From NCBI GenBank assembly GCA_964582785.1, contig CAZOTT010000104.1:1-9619 (forward strand): DNA of 9,619 nucleotides. Reading direction: 5' to 3'. The translations under genes and the position numbers were made by a program. The notes under the pieces were generated by a model. That model did not search any database. It saw nothing but the letters and a program-made list of their open reading frames with translations, and was not told the DNA's origin. Source of the DNA: JAMOQA01 sp964582785 (GTDB lineage Bacteria > Acidobacteriota > Polarisedimenticolia > J045). Of this stretch, positions 1 through 6,938 are shown in pieces; position 1 is the first letter of the stretch; the number at the start of each line of letters is the position of its first letter.

Positions 1-1140
1 CGCTCCCGCCGCGGCGGCGAGGGCCCGCCGCGCCTGGCCCTCGTTGCCGGGGGGGTAGATCGCGACGAGGCGCACCGGGCAGGCGCGTCCGGGTGGGACG
101 TGCTCTTCCGTGAGCCGCGCGAGGCCCCGGGCCGCCGTGAAGGCGAAGTCGTGGACCGCCCGCTGGACGAACCTGTGGAGGGCCCGGCCCGGGTCGGGCC
201 GCCGTCCCGGCGGCACCTCCACGCCGGTGGCGCCGACCGTGACGCCTTCCGGCACGTCCAGGGTCACGTCGAAGTCGCCGTACTCGGCGTAGAACTCCGT
301 CGGTCCGTGGAACTGGTGGGCGACCCACCGTTCCCGGGTCGCGCCCCGGGTCCCGGGCAGCTCGTACACCCCGGGCTTCGGGAACCACTGGCCCCCGAGG
401 CAGAAGCCGCCGGTGCAGCCGGTGCGGGCGATGATGCGGGGGAACTTCCCCGAGAACTCGATCCCGAGCAGGAGGGTCTCTCCTTCGAGGAGGGGCCGGT
501 CCAGGAGGACCTCGGCCAGGGTGGCGTCGAGGGGGTTGCCGTCGTCCGGGCGGATGAAGCGATACCCGAGGGGGGTTTCGGCGGGAGATTCCGCGGGGCC
601 GGGAAGGGGGAGCTCGCCGGGATCACATGCTTCCAGCCCGCCCCACGAGGGCAGCCGCACGACCCGGTCGAGGCGGATGTATCCCCACTCCCCCGGGCGG
701 ATCTTTCCCGGCAGCCCCCGGCCGAACTCCCCGGACTCCCGCATCCAGGTGGTGTCCCGGTGGGAGAAGGCGTTGAGGTAGAGGTGCAGGGGGATCGTCT
801 CGATCGGCTCCCGCCCGGGCCGGCGCCAGCGGATCGTTTCCCGCCCGTGAAACTCGCCGGTCCCGGGGTCGAGCGTCAGCTCGATCCGGTAGGAGAGGGG
901 GACCGGGGGCAGGGAGGTTTCCGCGGCACAGGTGCCGGCGTCCGTCCCGGGGGCGCCGGGGGTCGGCGCCGTGCCGGGAGCGGGGATGGCGGCCGGGGCG
1001 GCGATCCCACCGGCGGCGAGCAGGACCAGGAGGAGGAGCGGGATCGGCGTGCGGGCCCGGCCACGGCGGGGCCCGCACGGGGACGCCCCCGGGCACGGGG
1101 GCCCGGGGGCGTGCTCACACCAACGGAGGTGCACGAACAT
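1..1140 (-). CDS. M1-family metallopeptidase, N-terminal part (cut by window edge)
   Basis: An open minus-strand frame covers 380 codons from ATG at 1138-1140 to the left edge without a stop. SD-like GGGAG lies 10 bases upstream (complement of 1151-1155). Residues about 25-50 look like a signal peptide: an RRGRAR basic stretch, then a Leu/Val/Ala-rich core. A Pro/Ala/Gly linker leads to a beta-rich domain from about residue 82, with SYRIELTLDPGTGEFHG, then IPLHLYLNAF, GGQWFPKPGVY, VAHQFHGPTEFYAEYGDFDV and VHDFAFTA. These match the N-terminal beta-saddle of exported, bacterial aminopeptidase N-like M1 enzymes. The catalytic half (GxMEN and HExxH-x18-E zinc site) would lie beyond position 1, so activity cannot be judged. 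The gene is divergent from the redox operon and probably unrelated to it. The inferred role is export followed by peptide trimming. The alternative start GTG at 1132-1134 is less well spaced from the SD. Confidence 0.85.
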   Translation of the reverse strand, partial: MFVHLRWCEHAPGPPCPGASPCGPRRGRARTPIPLLLLVLLAAGGIAAPAAIPAPGTAPTPGAPGTDAGTCAAETSLPPVPLSYRIELTLDPGTGEFHGRETIRWRRPGREPIETIPLHLYLNAFSHRDTTWMRESGEFGRGLPGKIRPGEWGYIRLDRVVRLPSWGGLEACDPGELPLPGPAESPAETPLGYRFIRPDDGNPLDATLAEVLLDRPLLEGETLLLGIEFSGKFPRIIARTGCTGGFCLGGQWFPKPGVYELPGTRGATRERWVAHQFHGPTEFYAEYGDFDVTLDVPEGVTVGATGVEVPPGRRPDPGRALHRFVQRAVHDFAFTAARGLARLTEEHVPPGRACPVRLVAIYPPGNEGQARRALAAAAGA

Positions 1141-1382
1141 CAGCGAGATTCTCCCGCCGCGGCCGCGCCGGGAAAAGGGGGCCGGGGTGACCGGCTGCCG
1201 AGCGGTCGGCCCCGTGCGCCGGGCGGTGGACGACCACACCGGAAGGGTGCGCCGGACAGGGGTGCGGCCTCCGGCCGTCTCGCCGGCTCGACCGGGGGCG
1301 GTCGCGGGATGCTTGGCGCCTGGCGGCTCGCGGGCCGCGGGCCGGGCACGGACCTTGCAGTTTCGCCGGGTGGAGGTGCGGC
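1141..1382. promoter_or_regulatory. Divergent intergenic region between peptidase and redox operon
   Basis: This 242-base gap separates the two divergent starts. On the plus side it carries a strong sigma-54 type element (listed separately). It also has short inverted repeats: GGGGTGACCG at 1184-1193 facing CGGTCGGCCCC at 1203-1213 (one-base bulge), and GTGG-ACGA-CCAC at 1226-1237. They lie about 130-190 bases upstream of the predicted start of transcription, where enhancer-binding proteins usually bind, but repeats of this size are common by chance at this GC content. I see no convincing sigma-70 -35/-10 pair for the minus-strand peptidase and no convincing coding frame. Confidence 0.5.
1343..1359 (+). 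promoter_or_regulatory. Sigma-54 (RpoN) -24/-12 promoter
   Basis: The sequence CGGGCACGGACCTTGCA matches the sigma-54 consensus YTGGCACGRNNNTTGCW at all fixed positions except one (G for T before GG). The invariant GG (1345-1346) and GC (1357-1358) are separated by exactly 10 bases, as required. Transcription would start near 1370, leaving a leader of about 13 bases that still contains GGAGG at 1372-1376 before ATG 1383. It therefore probably drives the small Cys protein and the redox genes behind it, and would need an activator ATPase of the NtrC class. None is encoded in the window. Confidence 0.75.
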
Positions 1383-1631
1383 ATGCGGTTTCGCGGCGAG
1401 GATGGTCCCGGGGACTGCCGGTTCTGCCGGGAATTCCTCGACGACCCCCGGGCCCTCGAGGAGGCCCTGCCGGGGCTGTACATCCTTTCGTCCGCATGGG
1501 GTTCCACCCGGGGCGATGCCGGGACCTGCCGGGTGACCGGCAGGTTCCAGCAGCCGCAGCCGGCCTGCGCGCACTTCCGCCCGAGGGAACGGCGTTTCGT
1601 AACGGGGAAGGCCCGCGTTACGGCGCCGTGA
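1383..1631 (+). CDS. Small four-cysteine protein, first gene of the redox operon
   Basis: An 82-residue protein with a strong ribosome site (GGAGG at 1372-1376, 6 bases before ATG) directly behind the sigma-54 element. Four cysteines, C12 and C15 (DCRFC), C49 (GTCRVTG) and C62 (PACAHF), give a C-x2-C-x33-C-x12-C pattern that could bind zinc or a small Fe-S cluster. The middle, GLYILSSAWGSTRGDAGTC, looks structured, with a basic segment near the end (FRPRERRF). It has no signal peptide or membrane segment. I do not recognise a named family. Position suggests an accessory, assembly or sensing role for the complex encoded downstream, but that is inference. It is real rather than random because of its promoter, ribosome site, spacing and biased composition. 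A 53-base gap with a hairpin separates it from the next gene. Confidence 0.75.
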   Translation: MRFRGEDGPGDCRFCREFLDDPRALEEALPGLYILSSAWGSTRGDAGTCRVTGRFQQPQPACAHFRPRERRFVTGKARVTAP

Positions 1632-1635
1632 CACC

Positions 1636-1668
1636 GCCGCCCGCCGGTCCCCCCGGGGAACGGGCGGC
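1636..1668 (+). other. Intercistronic hairpin
   Basis: GCCGCCCG at 1636-1643 pairs perfectly with CGGGCGGC at 1661-1668. The 17-base loop contains the self-complementary CCCCGGGG (1651-1658). There is no T-run after it, so it is not a classical terminator. The ribosome site of the next gene begins five bases downstream (1673). It could stabilise or separate the mRNA of the small gene, or be chance structure in GC-rich DNA. Confidence 0.3.
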
Positions 1669-1684
1669 TGCCGGAGGACGTGGC

Positions 1685-3817
1685 ATGGCCGTGACGGCTT
1701 CCGCTCCCGGGGCGGTCTCCTGGCGGGAAGAGCCCTGCGCCGGCCGGCCCCGGGACACCCTGCGCGAGCTGGCGGAGGAGATCCTCGAGCGGTGCCGGGG
1801 GGAGGGTCCGCCCAACTGCGTCGCCCGTTGCCCCCTGCACGTGGACGCCCGCGGGTACGTCCAGCTGACGAAGGAGGGGAAGTTCCGGGAGGCGCTCCAG
1901 CTCGTCCGGGAGCGGCTGCCGTTCCCGGGGATCCTCGGCTACGTCTGCGCCCACCCCTGCGAGCTCCACTGCATGCGGATCGACGAGGACGAGCCGGTCC
2001 GCATCCGGGAGATCAAGCGGTTCCTCGCCGAGTGGGAGCCCGGGGAGCCGCGGCACATCCTCGACCGGGAACCGGACACGGGGAAGCGGGTGGTGGTGGT
2101 CGGCGCCGGGCCGGCGGGGCTCCTGGCCGCCCACGACCTGCGGCGGCGGGGCCACGCCGTCACCCTGCTGGAAGCGACGGACCGGATCGGGGGCTGTCTC
2201 GTCCACCGGATCCCGGAGTACCGGCTGCCGCGGCGGGTCGTGGAGCGGGACCTGTCGGTCATCGATGCCCTCGGCATCGAGGTCCGCACCGGGGTGGCCC
2301 TCGGCAGGGACGTCACCCTCGCCCGGCTCCGGGACGAGTACGACGCCGTCCTGCTGCTGCTCGGCTTCGCGGGCGGCCAGCGGTTCCTCGCCCGGGAACG
2401 GGGCCGGTTCCGGGAAACCGCCCGCGGCACCCCCTGGGCCGATCCGCTGACCTGCGAGACCGGGATCGCCGGGGTGTTCGCCGGCGGGGAGACGGTCACC
2501 GGGCCGGCCACCGTGATCGAGTCCCTCGCCGTCGGGCGGCGCGCCGCCGAGTCGGCCGACCGGTGGCTCGCCGGCCGGGACCTGCGGGAGGGCCGCGAGC
2601 CGCCCCTGCCCGCCCGGCTCCTCTGGAAGCTCGAGGTGGACGAGGAGGAGCGGCGGCGGCGGGTCCGGCCGCCGACGATGATGATCCCCGCGGGTCCCGG
2701 CATGACGGAGGACGAGGCGCGGGCCGAGGCGGAGCGCTGCCTCGACTGCACCTGCGGGCTCTGCGTGCAGGACTGCGAGTTCCTGCGGAAGCACTGCTCC
2801 TCTCCGCGGGAGCTGGCCCGCCAGGTGCTCGAGCGGGGCGTCGTCGATCCGGACGTCCTGAAGATGGCCTACTCGTGCAACATCTGTTCCCTCTGCGCGA
2901 CCGTCTGCCCCGAGGACCTGGATACCGGGCGCCTCCTCCTCGAGGCCCGGCGGCGGGCGGTGGAGCAGGGGACGGGCCCGCTCAGGGAACACAAGCCGAT
3001 CATCAACTACTGGAAGGCCGGGGTCTCCGACCTCTTCACCATGGTCATGCCGGAACCGGGGAGCACCCGGGCGAAGCGGCTCTTCTTCACCGGGTGCGCC
3101 CTGCCCGCCGTTTCCCCGCGGAACACCCTGCGGGTCTACGAGGAGCTGCGCCGGCACCTCCCGGGGACCGGCGTCCTGATGGTGTGCTGCGGGGCCCCGG
3201 TCGAACTGATCGGCATGGAGCGGGAGTTCGGCGACACGAGGCGGAAGATCCTCGAGATGGCGGCATCGGTCGGCGCCGAGGAACTGGTCTGCGCCTGCCC
3301 GGACTGCGCCCACACCCTGCGGGACCGGGTCCCGGAGCTGCGGACCACCACGATCTGGGAGGCCCTCGGCGGGAAGTGGAAACCGCCCGCCGCCCGGGCG
3401 GGGGTCCGCGTCGCGGTCCACGACTCGTGCAAGGCGCGTCACGCGGCGGGAATCCACGAGGGGGTCCGGGCCCTGCTCCGGGACGCCGGCGCGGAGATCG
3501 AGGAGCTGGAGTACGACCGGGAGAAGGCCCGCTGCTGCGGCTTCGGCGGGATGATCTGGCCGGTCGACACCGAGCTGTCGAAGGCGATCATCCGCCGGCG
3601 GGTCGGGGAGAGCAGGCTCCCGATGGTCACCTACTGCGCCGGGTGCCGGATGGCCCTCGCCACCGGCGGCAAGGAGGCGATCCACGCCCTCGACTTCCTG
3701 CTCGCCGACGACTGGACGAAGAAGGCCCGGGAAAAGCCGCCCGGGAGCCTCCTCCGCTACTGGAACCGCCTGCGGACGAAGTGGGCGCTGCGGCGGCTCC
3801 GCCCCGCGCGGCCGTGA
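1685..3817 (+). CDS. GltD-like flavoprotein fused to HdrD-like double-CCG iron-sulfur protein
   Basis: 710 residues; ATG 1685 is preceded by GGAGG at 1673-1677. The GltD-type N-terminal Fe-S region has C45, C49, C88, C92 and C96. FAD is bound by GAGPAG (140-145) plus the closing GVFAGGE (263-269). GltD normally carries the NAD(P)H Rossmann domain between these halves. Here only about 35 residues join LLLLGF (223-228) to GVFAGGE and no second dinucleotide motif is visible. Two ferredoxin-type clusters follow (C352/355/357/360/364 with C371 nearby; C398/401/404/408). Next come two CCG domains as in HdrB/HdrD: C471, C501-C502, CPDC 538-541; and C582, C617-C618, C651/C654. These probably ligate non-cubane clusters of the disulfide-reducing type. 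The C-terminal tail (678-710) is Trp/Arg/Lys-rich. It is probably the electron-exit or -entry subunit of the complex with the genes that follow. No glutamate synthase large subunit is present, so a glutamate synthase role is unlikely. The partner substrate is unknown. Confidence 0.9.
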   Translation: MAVTASAPGAVSWREEPCAGRPRDTLRELAEEILERCRGEGPPNCVARCPLHVDARGYVQLTKEGKFREALQLVRERLPFPGILGYVCAHPCELHCMRIDEDEPVRIREIKRFLAEWEPGEPRHILDREPDTGKRVVVVGAGPAGLLAAHDLRRRGHAVTLLEATDRIGGCLVHRIPEYRLPRRVVERDLSVIDALGIEVRTGVALGRDVTLARLRDEYDAVLLLLGFAGGQRFLARERGRFRETARGTPWADPLTCETGIAGVFAGGETVTGPATVIESLAVGRRAAESADRWLAGRDLREGREPPLPARLLWKLEVDEEERRRRVRPPTMMIPAGPGMTEDEARAEAERCLDCTCGLCVQDCEFLRKHCSSPRELARQVLERGVVDPDVLKMAYSCNICSLCATVCPEDLDTGRLLLEARRRAVEQGTGPLREHKPIINYWKAGVSDLFTMVMPEPGSTRAKRLFFTGCALPAVSPRNTLRVYEELRRHLPGTGVLMVCCGAPVELIGMEREFGDTRRKILEMAASVGAEELVCACPDCAHTLRDRVPELRTTTIWEALGGKWKPPAARAGVRVAVHDSCKARHAAGIHEGVRALLRDAGAEIEELEYDREKARCCGFGGMIWPVDTELSKAIIRRRVGESRLPMVTYCAGCRMALATGGKEAIHALDFLLADDWTKKAREKPPGSLLRYWNRLRTKWALRRLRPARP

Positions 3818-3834
3818 CGAGGGGAGGGACGACG

Positions 3835-6336
3835 ATGGCGCGGGAGACGGTCGCGATCACGGTCGACGGCAGGAAGGTCGAGGCGGAGGCGGGACGGCTG
3901 CTGCTCCACGTCCTGCGGGAGCTGGGGATCGAGGTGCCGACCCTCTGCCACGACGACCGGCTCACCCCCTACGGGGGCTGCCGGCTCTGCCTCGTCGAGC
4001 GGCGGGACGGGCGCGGCGGGCTGGTCCCCGCCTGCTCGACCCCGGTGCAGCGGGGGATGGAGGTCGAAACCGACACGCCGGCGGTCCGGGAAAACCGCCG
4101 CCGGCAGCTCCAGCTGCTCCTGCTCAATCACCGCATGGAGTGTCCCGTCTGCGAGCGGCGGGGGGACTGCCGGCTGCAGGACCTCTGCTGGGAGCACGGT
4201 GTCGAGCCGGAGCGACTCCCCTTCGAGCTGGTGCGCCGTCCCCGGGACGAGTCGTCCCCGGTGATCCTCCGGGACCCGGAAAAGTGCGTGCTCTGCGGCC
4301 GCTGCGTGCGGCTCTGCCACGAGGTCCAGGGGGTCTCCGCGATCGGCCTTCTCCACCGCGGGCTCGAAACGACCGTCTCGACGATGCTGGACCGGCCCCT
4401 GGACTGCGAGTTCTGCGGCCAGTGCGTGAACGCCTGCCCGGTGGGGGCCCTGGTGGCGAAACCCTGGGACACGTCGATCCCGCCCTGGCTCCGGGAGGCG
4501 CGGACGACCGCCTGTTCGTTCTGCCCGTGCGGGTGCGAGGTCACCGTGGAGGTCCACGAGGAGCGGATCGTCCGGGTGACCGGGGATCCCGCGAGCAGAC
4601 CGAACAGCGGCAAGCTCTGCGCGAAGGGGTGGCTCGGTTGGGACGTGCTCGCTTCCCCGGACCGGCTGCGCTCGCCGCGGGTGCGGCGCAACGGGCGGCT
4701 CGTCGAGGCGACCTGGGACGAGGCCCTCGGGATGGTGGAGGAGGCGATCCGCACCGCCCGGGAGGCGGGCAGGGAGATCGGGGCCCTCGCGGGGCCGCGG
4801 CTCCTCGTCGAGGACGCGATCCTCTTCCGGGCCCTCTGGCGGGAAAAGCTCGGGGCCCGGGGGGTCGCCGCGGGCCCCGTCCCGGGAACCGCCGCCCTCC
4901 TGGACGGCGTCGCCGCGTTCACCGGCCGCCCGTTCCCCACGGCGAGCTGGGAGGACGTCGAGGAAGCCGACGTGGTGGTCGTCCTCCGGGCCGACCCGGG
5001 CCGGACCCACCCGCTGCTGAAGACGGCGTTGGTGCAGAAGGTCCGGCAGCAGGAGAAGGTCGTCCTCTCCGCCCACGGGCTTTCCGGGAGCTTCGCCGCC
5101 GTGGCCACGCGGCACGTGACCCTGCACCCGGGCAGCGAGGACGTCTTTCTCCGGGGGATCGCGCGCCGCCTGCTGGACCGGGGGCTGCGCACCCCCGGTC
5201 CCCTGGAGCGGCTGCCGGGGTTCGGCGCCTGGCGGGAGAGCCTGGCCCGCTACGACGCCGCGGCGGTGGAGGCCGCCTGCGGCGCCGGGGAGGCGGTGCT
5301 GGACGCGGTCGCCGGGCAGCTCGCCGCGGCGCGCCGGCCGGTGTTCGCCGTCCTCTGCGGGACCGGCCTTCCGGGGGACGAGGGAGAGGCGGCCCGGGCG
5401 GCCCTGGAGCTGGCGACCCTGCTCCGGCGCGACGGGCTGCCCGGCCGGGTACTCGTTCCCTGGGGCGGCGCCGACCTGGGCGGGCTGCTGGTCGCCGGGC
5501 TCCTCGGTCGCCCGGGCAGCCACGTGGACCGGGAGGAGTCCCGCTCGCACGGCTGGCGGGGGGAGGCCCCGCGCCTCGAGGAACTGCTGGACGCGGCCGG
5601 GGAGTGCCGGCTCGGGTTCCTCTGCCTCGCGGCCCACGACCCGGTGGCCGGCTGGCCGCGGGCCTTCCGGGGGGAGCGGCTGGTCGAGGGGGCCGACTTC
5701 GTCTGCGTGCTCGACCCGTTCGAGACCGCCACCGCCCGGCAGGCCGACGTGGTGCTCCCGGTGCGGATGCTGGGGGAGCGGGCGGGCACCCTCGTCTCCG
5801 TGGACGGGACCCGGCGGCGGGTGGCGCCGGTCGTCGCCCCGCCCTGCGGGCTGCCCGGCGACGGCGAACTCCTGCGGGAGATCGCCGCCCGGCTCGACCT
5901 GGAGCTGCCGTCGCCCGCCGACATCGAGCGGCGGATCGAGAAGGGGATCGCCGCCCTGCGGGCCGCGCCGGACGTTCGCTTCGCGCCCGCCCCCGCCCCC
6001 GCGCCGTTCACCCCGGGAGAGGGGTTCCTGCTGGACGTGGGTCCCCAGGTCTTCCACTCCGGGACGACGACCTACCGCAGCCCGACCCTCTCCGGGCTCG
6101 CCCCCGCGGTGGCCCTCCGCCTCGCGCCGGCGGACGCGCGGCGGCTGGGGGTCCGCGGCGGCGACCGGGTCGTCGTCGAGGCGAACGGGCGGGCGGTGCT
6201 CCTGCGGGCGCGGATCGACCGGACCGTCCGGCCCGGCTCCGTCCTCGCCCCGTGGCGGGACCGGGAGGAGGGGCCGCCCTCGTTCCTCCCGCCGGGGCAC
6301 GGCCCGGTGTGGGCCCGCCTGAGGAGGTCGGAATGA
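3835..6336 (+). CDS. NuoG/FdhA-like iron-sulfur molybdopterin-family subunit
   Basis: 833 residues; ATG 3835 with GGAGG at 3823-3827, 17 bases after the fusion gene. Clusters in order: [2Fe-2S] C38/49/52/67; the complex I-type His ligand set H99-x3-C103-x2-C106-x5-C112; two ferredoxin clusters C151/154/157/161 and C191/194/197/201; and the molybdopterin-oxidoreductase cluster C227/230/234/262 followed by the CAKG lysine (264) seen in formate dehydrogenases. The middle is a degenerate molybdopterin-type domain and the C-terminus (about 736-806) resembles the dinucleotide-binding domain. I find no Cys or Sec followed by His where formate dehydrogenases have their catalytic residue, and no H-cluster cysteines, so it probably conducts electrons rather than catalysing. 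Its known relatives are NuoG, the HydA N-terminus and SfrA-like proteins. It probably wires NuoE/NuoF to the flavin fusion. Whether it binds molybdopterin is open. The stop overlaps the next start by 4 bases (ATGA). Confidence 0.88.
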   Translation: MARETVAITVDGRKVEAEAGRLLLHVLRELGIEVPTLCHDDRLTPYGGCRLCLVERRDGRGGLVPACSTPVQRGMEVETDTPAVRENRRRQLQLLLLNHRMECPVCERRGDCRLQDLCWEHGVEPERLPFELVRRPRDESSPVILRDPEKCVLCGRCVRLCHEVQGVSAIGLLHRGLETTVSTMLDRPLDCEFCGQCVNACPVGALVAKPWDTSIPPWLREARTTACSFCPCGCEVTVEVHEERIVRVTGDPASRPNSGKLCAKGWLGWDVLASPDRLRSPRVRRNGRLVEATWDEALGMVEEAIRTAREAGREIGALAGPRLLVEDAILFRALWREKLGARGVAAGPVPGTAALLDGVAAFTGRPFPTASWEDVEEADVVVVLRADPGRTHPLLKTALVQKVRQQEKVVLSAHGLSGSFAAVATRHVTLHPGSEDVFLRGIARRLLDRGLRTPGPLERLPGFGAWRESLARYDAAAVEAACGAGEAVLDAVAGQLAAARRPVFAVLCGTGLPGDEGEAARAALELATLLRRDGLPGRVLVPWGGADLGGLLVAGLLGRPGSHVDREESRSHGWRGEAPRLEELLDAAGECRLGFLCLAAHDPVAGWPRAFRGERLVEGADFVCVLDPFETATARQADVVLPVRMLGERAGTLVSVDGTRRRVAPVVAPPCGLPGDGELLREIAARLDLELPSPADIERRIEKGIAALRAAPDVRFAPAPAPAPFTPGEGFLLDVGPQVFHSGTTTYRSPTLSGLAPAVALRLAPADARRLGVRGGDRVVVEANGRAVLLRARIDRTVRPGSVLAPWRDREEGPPSFLPPGHGPVWARLRRSE

Positions 6337-6938
6337 ACGATCACGGCCATGCTCCCGCGGCGGTGGTGCCGCCGGACTACTGGGGCGCGGAGGAACTGCC
6401 GGGCCTGGCGGACGTGCCGCCCGGGACGTGGGACGACATCGACGAGTGGCTCGCGGGCCATCCCGGGGGCCGGGAGCGCCTGATCCCGCTCCTGCACCGG
6501 GTCCAGCAGCGGCTCGGCTGGCTGCCGTACCCGGTCCTCGAGTACGTGGCGGACCGGCTGGGCATGTCCCCGGTGGAGGTCCACGGCGTCGTCAGCTTCT
6601 ACCACTTCTTCACGACGACCCCGCGGGGCCGCTACCAGCTCAAGGTCTGCATGGGAACCGCCTGTTTCGTGCGCCACGCGGACCGGCTCGTCGACGCGAT
6701 CCAGGAGGAGCTGGGGATCGGCGTCGGCGAGGTGACGGAAGACCGCCTTTTCAGCCTGGAGCAGGTGCGCTGCATCGGGGCGTGCTCGATCGCGCCGGCG
6801 ATGATGGTGGGCGACGACGTCCACGGGAACCTGGACGGGCGCCGGTTGAAGCGCCTGCTGCGGCGGCTGCGGCGAGAGGCCGCGGAGGCCGGGAGCGAGG
6901 ACGATGGGAAAGACCGCGGTGAACCGGGCGAGCGCTGA
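6333..6938 (+). CDS. NuoE-like [2Fe-2S] subunit
   Basis: 201 residues. ATG 6333 overlaps the previous stop, with GAGGAGG at 6321-6327. It has the family's helical N-terminal bundle (RLIPLLHRVQQRLGWLP, 49-65; then GMSPVEVHGVVSFYHFF) and a thioredoxin-like domain whose ligands C106/C111 (VCMGTACF) and C147/C151 (RCIGACS) hold one [2Fe-2S] cluster. In complex I, HydABC and NAD-linked formate dehydrogenases this subunit sits beside NuoF and either receives its electrons or acts as a side branch. About 35 extra N-terminal residues precede the core, and the C-terminal tail (about 182-201) is charged and lies over the start of the next gene, a 35-base overlap that suggests coupled translation. The assignment is secure; the role in this particular complex is inferred from neighbours. 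Confidence 0.93.
   Translation: MNDHGHAPAAVVPPDYWGAEELPGLADVPPGTWDDIDEWLAGHPGGRERLIPLLHRVQQRLGWLPYPVLEYVADRLGMSPVEVHGVVSFYHFFTTTPRGRYQLKVCMGTACFVRHADRLVDAIQEELGIGVGEVTEDRLFSLEQVRCIGACSIAPAMMVGDDVHGNLDGRRLKRLLRRLRREAAEAGSEDDGKDRGEPGER

Noticed and set aside
100..1536. Long plus-strand frame of 478 codons
   Set aside because: It lies antisense to the M1 peptidase, whose protein shows clear family motifs. Its product is low-complexity Gly/Pro/Arg/Ala with no domain and no ribosome site, a typical GC-driven shadow.
1115..3685. Minus-strand frame of 856 codons opposite the fusion gene
   Set aside because: The translation is Pro/Gly/Arg/Leu-rich without recognisable domains, while the plus strand has intact FAD, ferredoxin and CCG motifs.
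1685..3817. Glutamate synthase small subunit (GltD)
   Set aside because: The NAD(P)H domain is missing, no large subunit is adjacent, and the C-terminal half is an Hdr-type Fe-S protein.
3757..6300. Minus-strand frame of 847 codons opposite the NuoG-like gene
   Set aside because: Shadow of a real gene in GC-rich DNA; composition is repetitive and shows no family motif.
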